Part shown: one piece after another, positions 53,960-61,991 of the stretch
Layout: each line of letters begins with the position of its first letter
Position numbering within the stretch: the stretch's first letter is position 1
Source: Variovorax paradoxus
GTDB lineage: Bacteria; Pseudomonadota; Gammaproteobacteria; Burkholderiales; Burkholderiaceae_C
Assembly (NCBI RefSeq): GCF_022009635.1
Contig: NZ_CP091716.1
Location: forward strand, 511,001-575,000
DNA: 64,000 bases
Direction: 5' to 3'
The notes under the pieces: generated by a model
The model's input: the letters and a program-made list of their open reading frames with translations, nothing else
Database searches by the model: none
Told to the model about the DNA's origin: nothing
Position numbers and translations under genes: made by a program

Positions 53960-54606
53960 TACTTGCACTTGTCGTATTGCTTGAGCAGGTCCAGAGCAAA
54001 GTCGTACTCCCCCGTCAGGCGCTCGGCGACGGAATCCGGCCACTGCTCGACTTCGATCAGCCAGCGCCTTAGGGTCGAGCCGTCCAACTTTGCGTCGTGG
54101 CGATGCGCCTCGATCAAGAATTCCATCCACCGCTTTTCATCAGCAGGATGACCGGAACCTGTCGATTTGTTGGCGATTGCGGAGAACTTGCGTAACGCTT
54201 CGGCTCCAATGGCTCCCAGCCATGCGGAGATCGGGAGTTCGGGTTCAGAGAGCGACGAGGCATATCCGATCTGATGGGCTGCGGGCTCGGCAATTTCTTT
54301 GAGGAAAGCGTTCAGCACTCGGTTGTATTCCGCGTAGTCAAGCTGGCCGACCTCGACCGGCACCACGTTGCTCACTTTGTACCCATCCCTGGTGAGCCAC
54401 AACACCACCACTGCCGCCTTGACCTCTTCGGAAGCTGCACGCTTGAACCTTAGGGACTGCTGCTCACCTGATGCATCGTCTTTCAGATAGCTCCAAGGCG
54501 GCTGAGCCAAACCAATCAGCGCGTTGCGGAGCCCGGGATGGTCGAGGGCAGCACCGCCCGAGATGTGAAGGTCCTGAAAAACTTGGATGGTCTGTCGGCT
54601 GGGCAT
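53959..54606 (-). CDS. Uncharacterised partner of the PIN-domain gene
   Basis: From ATG 54606 the product is 215 residues (MPSRQTIQVFQDLHISGGAA). The N-terminal half is beta-rich (KAAVVVLWLTRDGYKVSNVV, PVEVGQLDYAEYNRVLNAFL) and the C-terminal half helical (SGHPADEKRWMEFLIEAHRH, DAKLDGSTLRRWLIEVEQWP). I do not recognise the family. The TAATG overlap with the PIN gene implies they work together. The gene could supply regulation, antitoxin or sensing. In-frame sequence extends 42 codons further upstream but looks non-coding. Confidence 0.55.
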   Translation of the reverse strand: MPSRQTIQVFQDLHISGGAALDHPGLRNALIGLAQPPWSYLKDDASGEQQSLRFKRAASEEVKAAVVVLWLTRDGYKVSNVVPVEVGQLDYAEYNRVLNAFLKEIAEPAAHQIGYASSLSEPELPISAWLGAIGAEALRKFSAIANKSTGSGHPADEKRWMEFLIEAHRHDAKLDGSTLRRWLIEVEQWPDSVAERLTGEYDFALDLLKQYDKCK

Positions 54607-54941
54607 GCTGGTTTCCTCGGGTTCCGTTGACGCGACGATAAGTTGGTCTTGACCTCGTGCAGCCACGGTGGTCGAGCAGTATGCACACGCAACGGTGCTA
54701 GTCGGCGCATGCGGCGGAGAATAGAAAAGCATCGTAGCAACTTCGTTGCCAAGCGAATTCCCATGCCCTCAACGAGAGAGCGCCTCGGACTCTCGCAGCG
54801 TCAAGTCCGAATGGAGATGTGAAGCGAAGCACGATGGCAACTGTGGGTCACGTCCGCTACATTGATCCGACAAGGCGTAACAAGCCACCGTTTCATGGCG
54901 ATTTCGAGGTTGAAAGGAGCAAGGCATGAGGGAAGACGACG

Positions 54942-55409
54942 ATGGCAGGTGAGCAGGTCAGACTCGATCCGCAGGTCACGGGGAACGTGGGGCTGTACTT
55001 CACCTGCTTCCAACTATCGTTGCGCGGCTGGAACGTCATGCCGACGGCGCGAAATGCCCGTGGCGTGGACATCGTCGCCTACGACGCTTCTGCATCGCGG
55101 TACATCGGTATCCAGGTCAAGTCGCTGAGCAAACGTGATGCTGTGCCAGTTGGTGCTTCCCTGTCGAAGGTGATGGGCGACTTCTGGATCATCGTGAATC
55201 GGATCGCGACGAAGCCCCAAGCGTTCGTCTTGTTCCCCGAGGAGGTGCGCCGACTTTCGCACTGCGCGAAGTCCGGCGCCGGGAGCTTCTGGCTCGAAGC
55301 GAAAGACTACGATGCCGAGCCATTTCGGGATGCTTGGCATCGCATCGGCATGGGGCATTCGCCCGCTGGACTCCCTGAATGTGGGCGTCACTTGCGTGTT
55401 GGGCCCTGA
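54942..55409 (+). CDS. Small PD-(D/E)XK nuclease-like protein
   Basis: This 155-residue protein contains GNVGLYFTCFQLSLRGWNVM, ARGVDIVAYDASASRYIGIQ then VKSLSKRD. The VDI...IQVK arrangement is the PD-(D/E)XK nuclease core, similar to the small 'group I intron endonuclease/DUF4365-like' fold on mobile elements. The C terminus (EAKDYDAEPFRDAWHRIGMG) adds helices. Nuclease activity is inferred. The 3' end overlaps the following AP2-like frame. Confidence 0.6.
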   Translation: MAGEQVRLDPQVTGNVGLYFTCFQLSLRGWNVMPTARNARGVDIVAYDASASRYIGIQVKSLSKRDAVPVGASLSKVMGDFWIIVNRIATKPQAFVLFPEEVRRLSHCAKSGAGSFWLEAKDYDAEPFRDAWHRIGMGHSPAGLPECGRHLRVGP

Positions 55410-55677
55410 CGGCCTACCGCTCCAGTGGTCGGCACATACCTATATTGCGCCCGGCCAGCTCCTGCAAAAGACATTCAGCGTTTACCGTTATGGCGACGAT
55501 GCGCAGAAGCTGGCCATCGCCGAGCGGCAGAAGCAGTTGGAACAAATGGAGGGCCGCGCGCGGTTGCATCCGGTCGAAGAGCAGGTTCGAAGCTCTTCGG
55601 CAAAGAAGGCATCGAGACGGTCCATTGGGAGTGATGGCTCGTGTGTCGATCTCTTGCCGTGCAAGCTCCCTCAATGA
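55312..55677 (+). CDS. AP2-like DNA-binding protein
   Basis: The conserved part starts near 55378 (NVGVTCVLGPDGLPLQWSAH) and continues QLLQKTFSVYRYGDDAQKLA then IAERQKQLEQMEGRARLHPV. This resembles the AP2-like DNA-binding domain common in phage and mobile-element proteins. The first 22 codons overlap the previous gene in another frame, so the true start is probably later (GTG 55381 is possible). The function is unknown. Confidence 0.5.
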   Translation: MPSHFGMLGIASAWGIRPLDSLNVGVTCVLGPDGLPLQWSAHTYIAPGQLLQKTFSVYRYGDDAQKLAIAERQKQLEQMEGRARLHPVEEQVRSSSAKKASRRSIGSDGSCVDLLPCKLPQ

Positions 55678-55698
55678 CATCGAACCGACTTCTTCTAT

Positions 55699-56703
55699 CT
55701 ATGCTAACGAATCTACATGCTCGCGAGCTTCAAGCAAAAATGTGCGCAGGTTCACGGAGTTAGCAAACTGAAGTGCCACGGAGTACCGTGGGTACTCACC
55801 GGCATGTGCGGCACCATTCATGAGTTGATAAGCTTGATAGAACGCCAGCATGATTGCGTGCCAACTAGCCGTTGCATCGTCCATCTTCGCTGCAGGTCTA
55901 AGCATTGCAGCGAAGAAGGTCGGTTTCAGTTTAGGTTGACCTGGAGTATCGAAGCAGGAGGCAAAAATCTTGGCAAAGGCGCCAAGTTGCTTTGGAGAAC
56001 TGTTCAATGTCAGCTTCAGCAGTCTGGAAATGAGCGACGTTGCATCGGTCGCCGCGTTCGGTCGGTACTTCCATTGGTCGAGCACGGCATCGAGGTTACG
56101 CTGATAGTCATTCAGCGCCCGAGCGCAATCGATCACCGGTCCTCCGTGGGCCGTGTCCACGAACTTTTGCAGCGCGGTGCCGTTGTGTCCCAGCAAGTAA
56201 CTCAGCCGCCCAACAAGCGAGGCCTCGAGCTCAAACGTCAGCTTGGATACTTGCTCTATTCGAGCATCGGCGCAGTCGAGCATCTTCTCCTCAGCTGCGA
56301 GGCCGAGATCGGCGATATGAAAGAACGTTTCCCGCCCCGGTAGTAACGGGAACCAGTCCGGCAGCGTTATCGGAGAGCCTCCTTGAGGCATTCGAAAATC
56401 GTCCTTCGCCAAAAGCAAAGCAGTTATTCGACGCACGGTCTTGCCCTCAAGCTTTTCAAACTCGGATTTGTTGTCATCGAAGATTTCGTGGACATCAGCG
56501 AGGACCGCATTCGCGCTAAGAAATGTGGGGCCTCGCACCACGAGGGGAACGACCGCTTCTCCGTCAACAACCCTTCGCACGCTGTCGGCAAGCTCTGCCC
56601 GCGGGGTCATGGAGCATCGAACCCAAAAAATGCGAAGAACATTTCCGACCTTCCAATCAATCCCAGCAACCAATTCGATGATGCGGTCTGGTGTGTATTC
56701 CAT
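55699..56703 (-). CDS. Uncharacterised partner of the large ATPase
   Basis: This 334-residue protein starts 7 bp after the ATPase stop (MEYTPDRIIELVAGIDWKVG). It has a beta-rich N-terminal region (VLRIFWVRCSMTPRAELADS, VVPLVVRGPTFLSANAVLAD) and a helical C-terminal half with no catalytic motif that I can name. Codon use is less GC-biased than the host's. Its tight spacing to the ATPase implies a two-component system. I do not recognise it. Confidence 0.6.
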   Translation of the reverse strand: MEYTPDRIIELVAGIDWKVGNVLRIFWVRCSMTPRAELADSVRRVVDGEAVVPLVVRGPTFLSANAVLADVHEIFDDNKSEFEKLEGKTVRRITALLLAKDDFRMPQGGSPITLPDWFPLLPGRETFFHIADLGLAAEEKMLDCADARIEQVSKLTFELEASLVGRLSYLLGHNGTALQKFVDTAHGGPVIDCARALNDYQRNLDAVLDQWKYRPNAATDATSLISRLLKLTLNSSPKQLGAFAKIFASCFDTPGQPKLKPTFFAAMLRPAAKMDDATASWHAIMLAFYQAYQLMNGAAHAGEYPRYSVALQFANSVNLRTFLLEAREHVDSLA

Positions 56704-56710
56704 GTCTTAC

Positions 56711-59155
56711 TCAATTGATGTTCGGCGCCGCCGACCCGGCCAGTCTAGCCAGTAGTCGAACACCTGGCTTGACGTTTCCTCCCTGATCTTGCAGGAAGTT
56801 TGCAAGGGATCCGCTCGTCAGTAGCCGCGCGGGAGTCATCCGCGTAGCTGCGCCGAATGGAGCTGCAAGAGCTTCAAAATTGTTGATCGGACAGGCGAAG
56901 GCACGTGGATGCTTGCGCGCAATCTCTTGAAGGACGCTGGTGATTGCAGAAAGCCACGGCTCCTGCGTTCGCCCACTTTCGCTCAGGTATTCAGCGAGCA
57001 TGTGGTTGAAAAACTCATAGCGAGGACTTCGCTTGAGCTTTGCCGCCACCAGTCGCTCCTTGCCGAAATTGACGAAGTGCGTCGAATCCAATATCTCTCC
57101 GTCCATTCGATGATTGTTCGCGATTAACCAATCACAAAAATCGACCATGAGGTTCACGGTTAGATAGGGGTGACCACAGGTCTCCTCGTAGACACTACTC
57201 GAGAACGACGGATGGAAGGGAAGTCTGTCGGTCAAAACGCGCTTTAACAGCTGAGTGAACTCGGTATCCGCGGCTCCTTCAATGTGATCGAAGAGCGGAA
57301 AGTTGTACTGCTTCACCAAGGGGCTAAGTTGATTCTGTGCCGACAGGATCAAGTAGGCATCAGGACGCTGTCCCATGAAGATCAATAGGTTTTTGGTCGC
57401 GAAGGCAACCATCTGGCTCAGGAGAGGAAGCGCAACTTTGAATTTGAGTCCAGATTCGTCGTTGACATAGGCGTTCACGATGCCGAACAGGGTCTCATAC
57501 TCGTCAAGAATGAAGACGACACGACGCTGCGGAGCCTCGTTGCTTGTGGTGGCCAGAACGCATTCGTCCACGATGCTCTGAAAGAAGTCAGGCTCTATCT
57601 CCTCCCTTGCCTTGAACGCTTCCTTCAACCGTCGCTTGAAGATGTTTTGCTCGAGCTGCTGTTTCGGAAGCTGATCCATCGATTGCATCACAACGACTGA
57701 TCGACCATGCGGGTCTGCAAGCGTGCTCGCCGCAGTCGTCTTGCCAGACCGACGTATGCTGCACCAAAGATGAATCCCATTGCTGCCCTCAATCTGCTGA
57801 AGCAGCCGCTTGACACTGTGACGTTCGACAAGAAACTGTCGTCTGAAATCAGGATCATCGAGCGGAAACTCACTCGCGTAGTTTCGAGTCATCAATGTCG
57901 GATCGCTGGCCTCCACATAGGCCTTCGTTTGTGATTCGAGCTGTGCGTAAACGAGTTCCGAGAACTCCTGAACTTGCCCCGAATCGACCGTCACGTTTTT
58001 CGCATCCAGGATCCTCGCCTCGCGTTCAAGGTCGACCCATGACCTCACCTTCTCGCCGAGCTGCCCGACAACGACAACCGCGTGCAGGGATAGAGCATCG
58101 CTGATCGGCAACTCGTGCTCAACAATGCCGCTGAAGAACGTGGAGACGAGGGTTTCATGGCTGACTCCTTCGCGCCGCAATGACAATGTGATGTCTAGAC
58201 GCGGCGGTTCCAACACCGAAACGCGGCATAGCCGGGGAAGAAAGACCTCCTCGCGATGAAAGCGATTAGCGAGGCTCTCTAGTGCCAGAAGCGTCGGCAA
58301 GATCGTGATGTAGAGGTCCCTGTCGCGGTCAGAAGCCGGGAATTCATCCAGCAGGGCTAACGCATCACCACCACGACAGAAACCCAAGGGCGCAAGCCAA
58401 ATTCGCAGATTGCGCTGCAGCAGCGTCCACCCTAAGCGCTGTCCAAACCTCGATCTTCCGTAACCGCGCAGGATTCCGGTAAGCACGCACGATGCGAGTC
58501 CCCAAACAAGCTGTGCGTCTCTGGAAGATTGAACATCGCGGTGTTCCGCGAAAATTAACACCACGTAGTAAAGGAAGTTCTGCAGGCCGCTGATGCTCTT
58601 GATTTCAGCGACCTCTGGCGACAAGCCACGGCCGACCTGGAACGAGAACCCTCGCGTGAAGATGTCTTGTGCGTGAACCGCGAACTCTTCCCCGATCCCA
58701 TCAACTTCGGCGTGCCACTGCGCAGCATGACCGAGCTCGTTTAAAGTTTTTCCGAAAATGAATTGGAGCGCGTCACGATACTGGTTCGCCCACTGAAAAA
58801 TGTGGCGCTCCCCGAGCTCCTTTAGTAGCAACGCGTACTCCTGCTGCAACGGCAATCTAAGTGCCGGCATCATCGGAGGTTTTGCGCTGTGGAGAGCTCC
58901 GGATGCCACTACACGGATTGCCGGAAACTTCGCCAGTCGCGCGGATAGCGCTTCCGTAAGCAGCCTCTTCCTCTGCTTATAGAAGCGCTCGATCAGACCG
59001 GAAAGATCGGGGGCTATCAAAGCTACAACCGAAACTGGGGTGTCTTTTAACAGCAAAAGCAGCGTGTCGTAGGCGTCGTTGATTCGATGGTTGTCCAGCA
59101 TCGCCGCAATTTCGGTGATCCTTTGCCGGGTCGCTGCGCCTACTGTAGTCATCAT
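56711..59155 (-). CDS. Large AAA/STAND-type ATPase, putative defence protein
   Basis: I chose ATG 59155 because aagggaaaag lies just upstream, giving 814 residues. The first 460 residues are mostly helical with no recognised domain. The P-loop CSIRRSGKTT is at about 465-474 and Walker B VVFILDEYETLF at about 546-557. A sensor-like NLLIFMGQRPDAYLILSAQN and a helical-lid motif EETCGHPYLTVNLMVDF, as in archaeal-type/STAND ATPases, follow. It is followed by the 334-residue partner. Visibly lower GC than core genes supports horizontal transfer. A role in phage defence is inference. Confidence 0.7.
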   Translation of the reverse strand: MMTTVGAATRQRITEIAAMLDNHRINDAYDTLLLLLKDTPVSVVALIAPDLSGLIERFYKQRKRLLTEALSARLAKFPAIRVVASGALHSAKPPMMPALRLPLQQEYALLLKELGERHIFQWANQYRDALQFIFGKTLNELGHAAQWHAEVDGIGEEFAVHAQDIFTRGFSFQVGRGLSPEVAEIKSISGLQNFLYYVVLIFAEHRDVQSSRDAQLVWGLASCVLTGILRGYGRSRFGQRLGWTLLQRNLRIWLAPLGFCRGGDALALLDEFPASDRDRDLYITILPTLLALESLANRFHREEVFLPRLCRVSVLEPPRLDITLSLRREGVSHETLVSTFFSGIVEHELPISDALSLHAVVVVGQLGEKVRSWVDLEREARILDAKNVTVDSGQVQEFSELVYAQLESQTKAYVEASDPTLMTRNYASEFPLDDPDFRRQFLVERHSVKRLLQQIEGSNGIHLWCSIRRSGKTTAASTLADPHGRSVVVMQSMDQLPKQQLEQNIFKRRLKEAFKAREEIEPDFFQSIVDECVLATTSNEAPQRRVVFILDEYETLFGIVNAYVNDESGLKFKVALPLLSQMVAFATKNLLIFMGQRPDAYLILSAQNQLSPLVKQYNFPLFDHIEGAADTEFTQLLKRVLTDRLPFHPSFSSSVYEETCGHPYLTVNLMVDFCDWLIANNHRMDGEILDSTHFVNFGKERLVAAKLKRSPRYEFFNHMLAEYLSESGRTQEPWLSAITSVLQEIARKHPRAFACPINNFEALAAPFGAATRMTPARLLTSGSLANFLQDQGGNVKPGVRLLARLAGSAAPNIN

Positions 59156-59353
59156 CTTTTCCCTTCTCTTGCTGCGTTGAGTCCATCCGATCTTACGTGC
59201 GGCATCCCAAGCCTTGCCCTGCACGGATTCGATGCCAGAACTACTCGATCCGAGACTTGGGCGCTTCAGCTGCTGTAAGCAACGTCGATAAATGCAAATG
59301 AACTCAGATCTACTGCCACTCAATGCGAATCTCTCGAGGAGCTATCGTGTCGC

Positions 59354-59370
59354 GCAGGTTCGAATCCTGC
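59354..59370 (+). other. tRNA T-arm-like fragment
   Basis: gcagg ttcgaat cctgc forms a 5-bp stem with a canonical 7-nt T-loop, followed by cgcc. No matching acceptor, D-arm or anticodon arm lies upstream, so this looks like a 3' tRNA or tmRNA fragment such as those left at integration sites. Confidence 0.4.
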
Positions 59371-59396
59371 CGCCTTACTCTTGCTGCAGCGCAGCA

Positions 59397-59837
59397 CTAT
59401 CGCGTGGCTAGGCGTTCCGCAACTTCGCGTGCACCGAGGTCCCTCACCGCCGCAAGGCTTTCGAGCTGCGCCGCCCGCGGCCGTGCCTTGCCTTGCTCCC
59501 AGTGGTAAATCGTTTGTCCGGACACACCGACCAGCTGTCCATAGATCGATGCAGACAGCCCAAGCTTGGTACGATGCGCCGCCAATCTGGTCGCGCTGAA
59601 TCGGCGCTTCATACCTGCTGCCGCTTCATGGCCCGGATCAGTCGCCGTGGCGGGGCGCGTTGCCTCCTTCGCAACACGGCGCAGTTCTTTCTCGAGCGCA
59701 TTCACTTGGCGACGTAGCTCGGCAATCGACGCGCGATGCGCGACCGATGCCTTCTTGAGCGTTTCGATTTCCGCACGCACTTCTTTTCGAGCAACGCGGG
59801 AGATCTCAGATTTAAGGATCGAGGCGATATTTGGCAT
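59397..59837 (-). CDS. XRE-type regulator with an N-terminal coiled coil
   Basis: This 146-residue protein has a heptad-rich N-terminal half (SVAHRASIAELRRQVNALEK) and a C-terminal XRE helix-turn-helix (LAAHRTKLGLSASIYGQLVG, VSGQTIYHWEQGKARPRAAQ). The coiled coil should mediate oligomerisation. It stands between the ATPase and phosphatase blocks. It is probably a DNA-binding regulator; its target is unknown. Confidence 0.8.
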   Translation of the reverse strand: MPNIASILKSEISRVARKEVRAEIETLKKASVAHRASIAELRRQVNALEKELRRVAKEATRPATATDPGHEAAAGMKRRFSATRLAAHRTKLGLSASIYGQLVGVSGQTIYHWEQGKARPRAAQLESLAAVRDLGAREVAERLATR

Positions 59838-60087
59838 GCACGCATTGTGCCGCGCCTCTGCCGTCGGGCCTTCTTAGCACGCATACATACCTAGCGAGGC
59901 TCTGTTACCCCTGCACTGCAAGACCTAAATTGCTTTGCGCAGCACGTCCGCATTGCAAGCGCTCTCGAAACGTCTTGGGAGGACTCGGCATCAAAAATGA
60001 TGAAGCATCCGTGATCTGGCGTGAGCCTTGGTGTCCCAAGCCAACGAGGTCTCGACTCCCTATGGAGGTCGGAGATGATGAAGAGTT

Positions 60088-60933
60088 TCACCAGTTGTTG
60101 CTCCCGGTGGGAGACTTCAGATCGATGACTAGGCCAGGATCGAACGCCTTGTTCTCGATCCTGCCGCTCCAGTTCACGTAACCTCGCGGGTTGCTCACGA
60201 CGCGGCAGGAGCGGACTCGATAGTCGAACTGCTGATGCGTGTGACCATGCACCCAAAGCACGGGCACATCGAAAAAGGCATCTGGGAGTTCGTTCACAAA
60301 CGCACCCGAGGACCAGTCGTCGGCGTAGCGCTGCGCGAGCGAACCGCGATGCGGCGCATGGTGCGTCACAACCACCGTCGGTCCAGCGAGCGATTCTGAA
60401 AGCTTGTCTCGCAGCCAGGCGCGTTGCCCCTGGTGAATCTGCAGCGTGTCGGCGGCTTGAAGCTTTCGTCCTTGCTTGTCGCGCCATGTATCGGGTTCCG
60501 CCGACTCGTCGACCGTGCGGATCAGCGCGTAGTCGTTCAGCAGATTGGTCGCCATCTTCATGGCCCGTGCGACATCGCTGATCGGACCTTCGGGCGTCTC
60601 GATGGCGAGCGCGAAGTCGGTCCACAGGGTCGCGCCGAGGAAGCGCACGCCGTCGATCACCATCTCGTCGCCGTCGAGCAGATGGACATTGCTGCCTTCG
60701 GCTTCGCGGCGCGCTTCGGCCAGTGTCGTGTCCAGCCGTCCGTCGTAGTACTCGTGGTTGCCCAGCAGGTAGATCACGGGCTTGCCACGAAAGCGGTCCA
60801 TCGCCCACTGAACTGCGCGCTTGGCCGGCGAATGGATGTCGCCGGCGAGGATGACGGCATCGAACTCGACATCAGGCGTCGGCTCGAAGGGAGCGAACTC
60901 GAGATGAAGATCGGAAAGAACCAGTACTTTCAT
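60088..60933 (-). CDS. Metallophosphoesterase
   Basis: This 281-residue protein has the calcineurin-like set of metal-binding motifs: LSDLHLEF at the N terminus, VILAGDIHS, IYLLGNHEYYDG, VVVTHHAPHRGS and VLWVHGHTHQQFDY. It hydrolyses phosphoesters with a di-metal centre; the substrate is unknown. The start ATG overlaps the stop of the upstream HAD gene. It is the last gene of the phosphatase chain. A 22-codon near-copy of its 5' end lies at 61379-61447. Confidence 0.88.
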   Translation of the reverse strand: MKVLVLSDLHLEFAPFEPTPDVEFDAVILAGDIHSPAKRAVQWAMDRFRGKPVIYLLGNHEYYDGRLDTTLAEARREAEGSNVHLLDGDEMVIDGVRFLGATLWTDFALAIETPEGPISDVARAMKMATNLLNDYALIRTVDESAEPDTWRDKQGRKLQAADTLQIHQGQRAWLRDKLSESLAGPTVVVTHHAPHRGSLAQRYADDWSSGAFVNELPDAFFDVPVLWVHGHTHQQFDYRVRSCRVVSNPRGYVNWSGRIENKAFDPGLVIDLKSPTGSNNW

Positions 60934-61382
60934 CGATGTGCTCCTTCGAAGTGCGTGCGAAGCTGGGCACTTGCCTTGTCGTCGAAACCGACGAACGAGC
61001 CGCAGACGACCAGGTGGTCCTTGCAGCGGTCGAACTGCCATTCGGCATCGTCGAGCGCCACCCAGAGCCCATCGATCGCGTCGTGAGGTTGCAGCCAGGC
61101 GAGGATCTGTCCTTCGCGATGGGCGAATGGGTGGGGAAGGCCGAATTCGCGGGGTGGTGTCGCACCAATGATTCGAACCCGAATGTCTTCAGAGAACGGG
61201 TTGAGGAGTGTCTGGTAGGCAAGCCGCTCGCGCCAACTCGAGCTGATGACGATCTTCACATGCGGGAACTCGCGCAGCAGTTCTTCCAGGCGCGGCAGGA
61301 AGCAGAAATCTGTGCCGTCGTTGGGCAGGTGTCCCTCTCCGTCCAGATGCAGCACGCCGTCGAAGTCGAGAAACAAGATCAT
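60930..61382 (-). CDS. HAD-domain protein, copy 1
   Basis: This 150-residue protein starts MILFLDFDGVLHLDGEGHLP with the HAD DxDG motif. KIVISSSWRERLAYQTLLNP supplies the Ser/Thr motif and GLWVALDDAEWQFDRCKDHL the acidic motif. It belongs to the small HAD group typified by the domain in 'Swiss army knife' RNA-repair proteins. It overlaps its neighbours by 4 bp on both sides and is a close paralogue of the gene at 61444-61896, with exactly equal length. Confidence 0.85.
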   Translation of the reverse strand: MILFLDFDGVLHLDGEGHLPNDGTDFCFLPRLEELLREFPHVKIVISSSWRERLAYQTLLNPFSEDIRVRIIGATPPREFGLPHPFAHREGQILAWLQPHDAIDGLWVALDDAEWQFDRCKDHLVVCGSFVGFDDKASAQLRTHFEGAHR

Positions 61383-61447
61383 CTCAGCTCGCTTACCTCA
61401 AAGGGTGGGAACTCGAGGTGAAGATCGGAAAGAACCAGCACTTTCAT
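61379..61447 (-). pseudogene. 22-codon remnant of a metallophosphoesterase gene
   Basis: ATG 61447 opens MKVLVLSDLHLEFPPFE then VSELR and stops. The first 16 residues are nearly identical to the start of the metallophosphoesterase at 60933. The start overlaps HAD copy 2's stop and its own stop overlaps HAD copy 1's start. It is the truncated junction of a tandem duplication. Confidence 0.85.
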
Positions 61448-61896
61448 CGGAGTGCCTCTTCAAAGTGAGTGCGAAGCTCGGCACTGGCCTTGTCGTCGAA
61501 GCCGGTGAACGAACCGCACGCCACCAGATGGTCCTTGCAGTGGTCGAACTGCCAGTAGGCGTCATCGAGCGCAACCCAGGACTCGTCGATTGCATCGTGG
61601 AACTGAAGCCAGGCAATGATTTCTCCTTCACGCTTCCCGTACGGCGGCGGAAGGCCGAAGCCCGAATGCGGCGTGGCTCCAAGAATCCGGGCCCGGATGT
61701 CGCTGGAGAACGGCTTCAGCAAGGTCTTGTAGAGAAGCTGCTCGCGCCAGGATGAACTGATCACGATCTTCACGAACGGGAACTCGCGCAGCAACGCCTC
61801 CAGGCGTGGCAAGAAACAGAAGTCTGCGCCGCCGTTGAGGATGTAATCCTCCCCTTCGGGATGAAGCACGCCGTCGAAGTCGAGGAACAGGATCAC
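61444..61896 (-). CDS. HAD-domain protein, copy 2
   Basis: This 150-residue paralogue of copy 1 is read from GTG 61896, which overlaps the previous frame's stop (GTGA). Aligning to copy 1 makes this start better than the ATG at 61911. ILFLDFDGVLHPEGEDYILN, KIVISSSWREQLLYKTLLKP and ESWVALDDAYWQFDHCKDHL keep all HAD motifs. The two copies are similar along the full length, with scattered substitutions, so the duplication is not very recent but both copies are under constraint. Confidence 0.85.
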   Translation of the reverse strand: MILFLDFDGVLHPEGEDYILNGGADFCFLPRLEALLREFPFVKIVISSSWREQLLYKTLLKPFSSDIRARILGATPHSGFGLPPPYGKREGEIIAWLQFHDAIDESWVALDDAYWQFDHCKDHLVACGSFTGFDDKASAELRTHFEEALR

Positions 61897-61991
61897 GCCG
61901 GACCTCCCCATCCATTCTCATCCGGTGGCCAAGCCAGATGCGAGCCCAGGTCGACGCTGAAGGCGCGGAACAGCGTCGCGGCGGTCCTCAT
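61893..61991 (-). pseudogene. 32-codon remnant of a metallophosphoesterase C-terminus
   Basis: ATG 61991 opens MRTAATLFRAFSVDLGSHLA then WPPDENGWGGPA. It closely matches TAAGPFRAFGVDMGSHLAWP inside the gene at 61988-62914. The frame starts on the stop of that gene (ATGA) and ends on the start of HAD copy 2 (GTGA). It is another duplication remnant kept in the overlap chain. Confidence 0.8.

Noticed and set aside
61896..61911. ATG 61911 as the start of HAD copy 2
   Set aside because: The paralogue starts exactly at the position of GTG 61896, which also continues the 4-bp overlap pattern.
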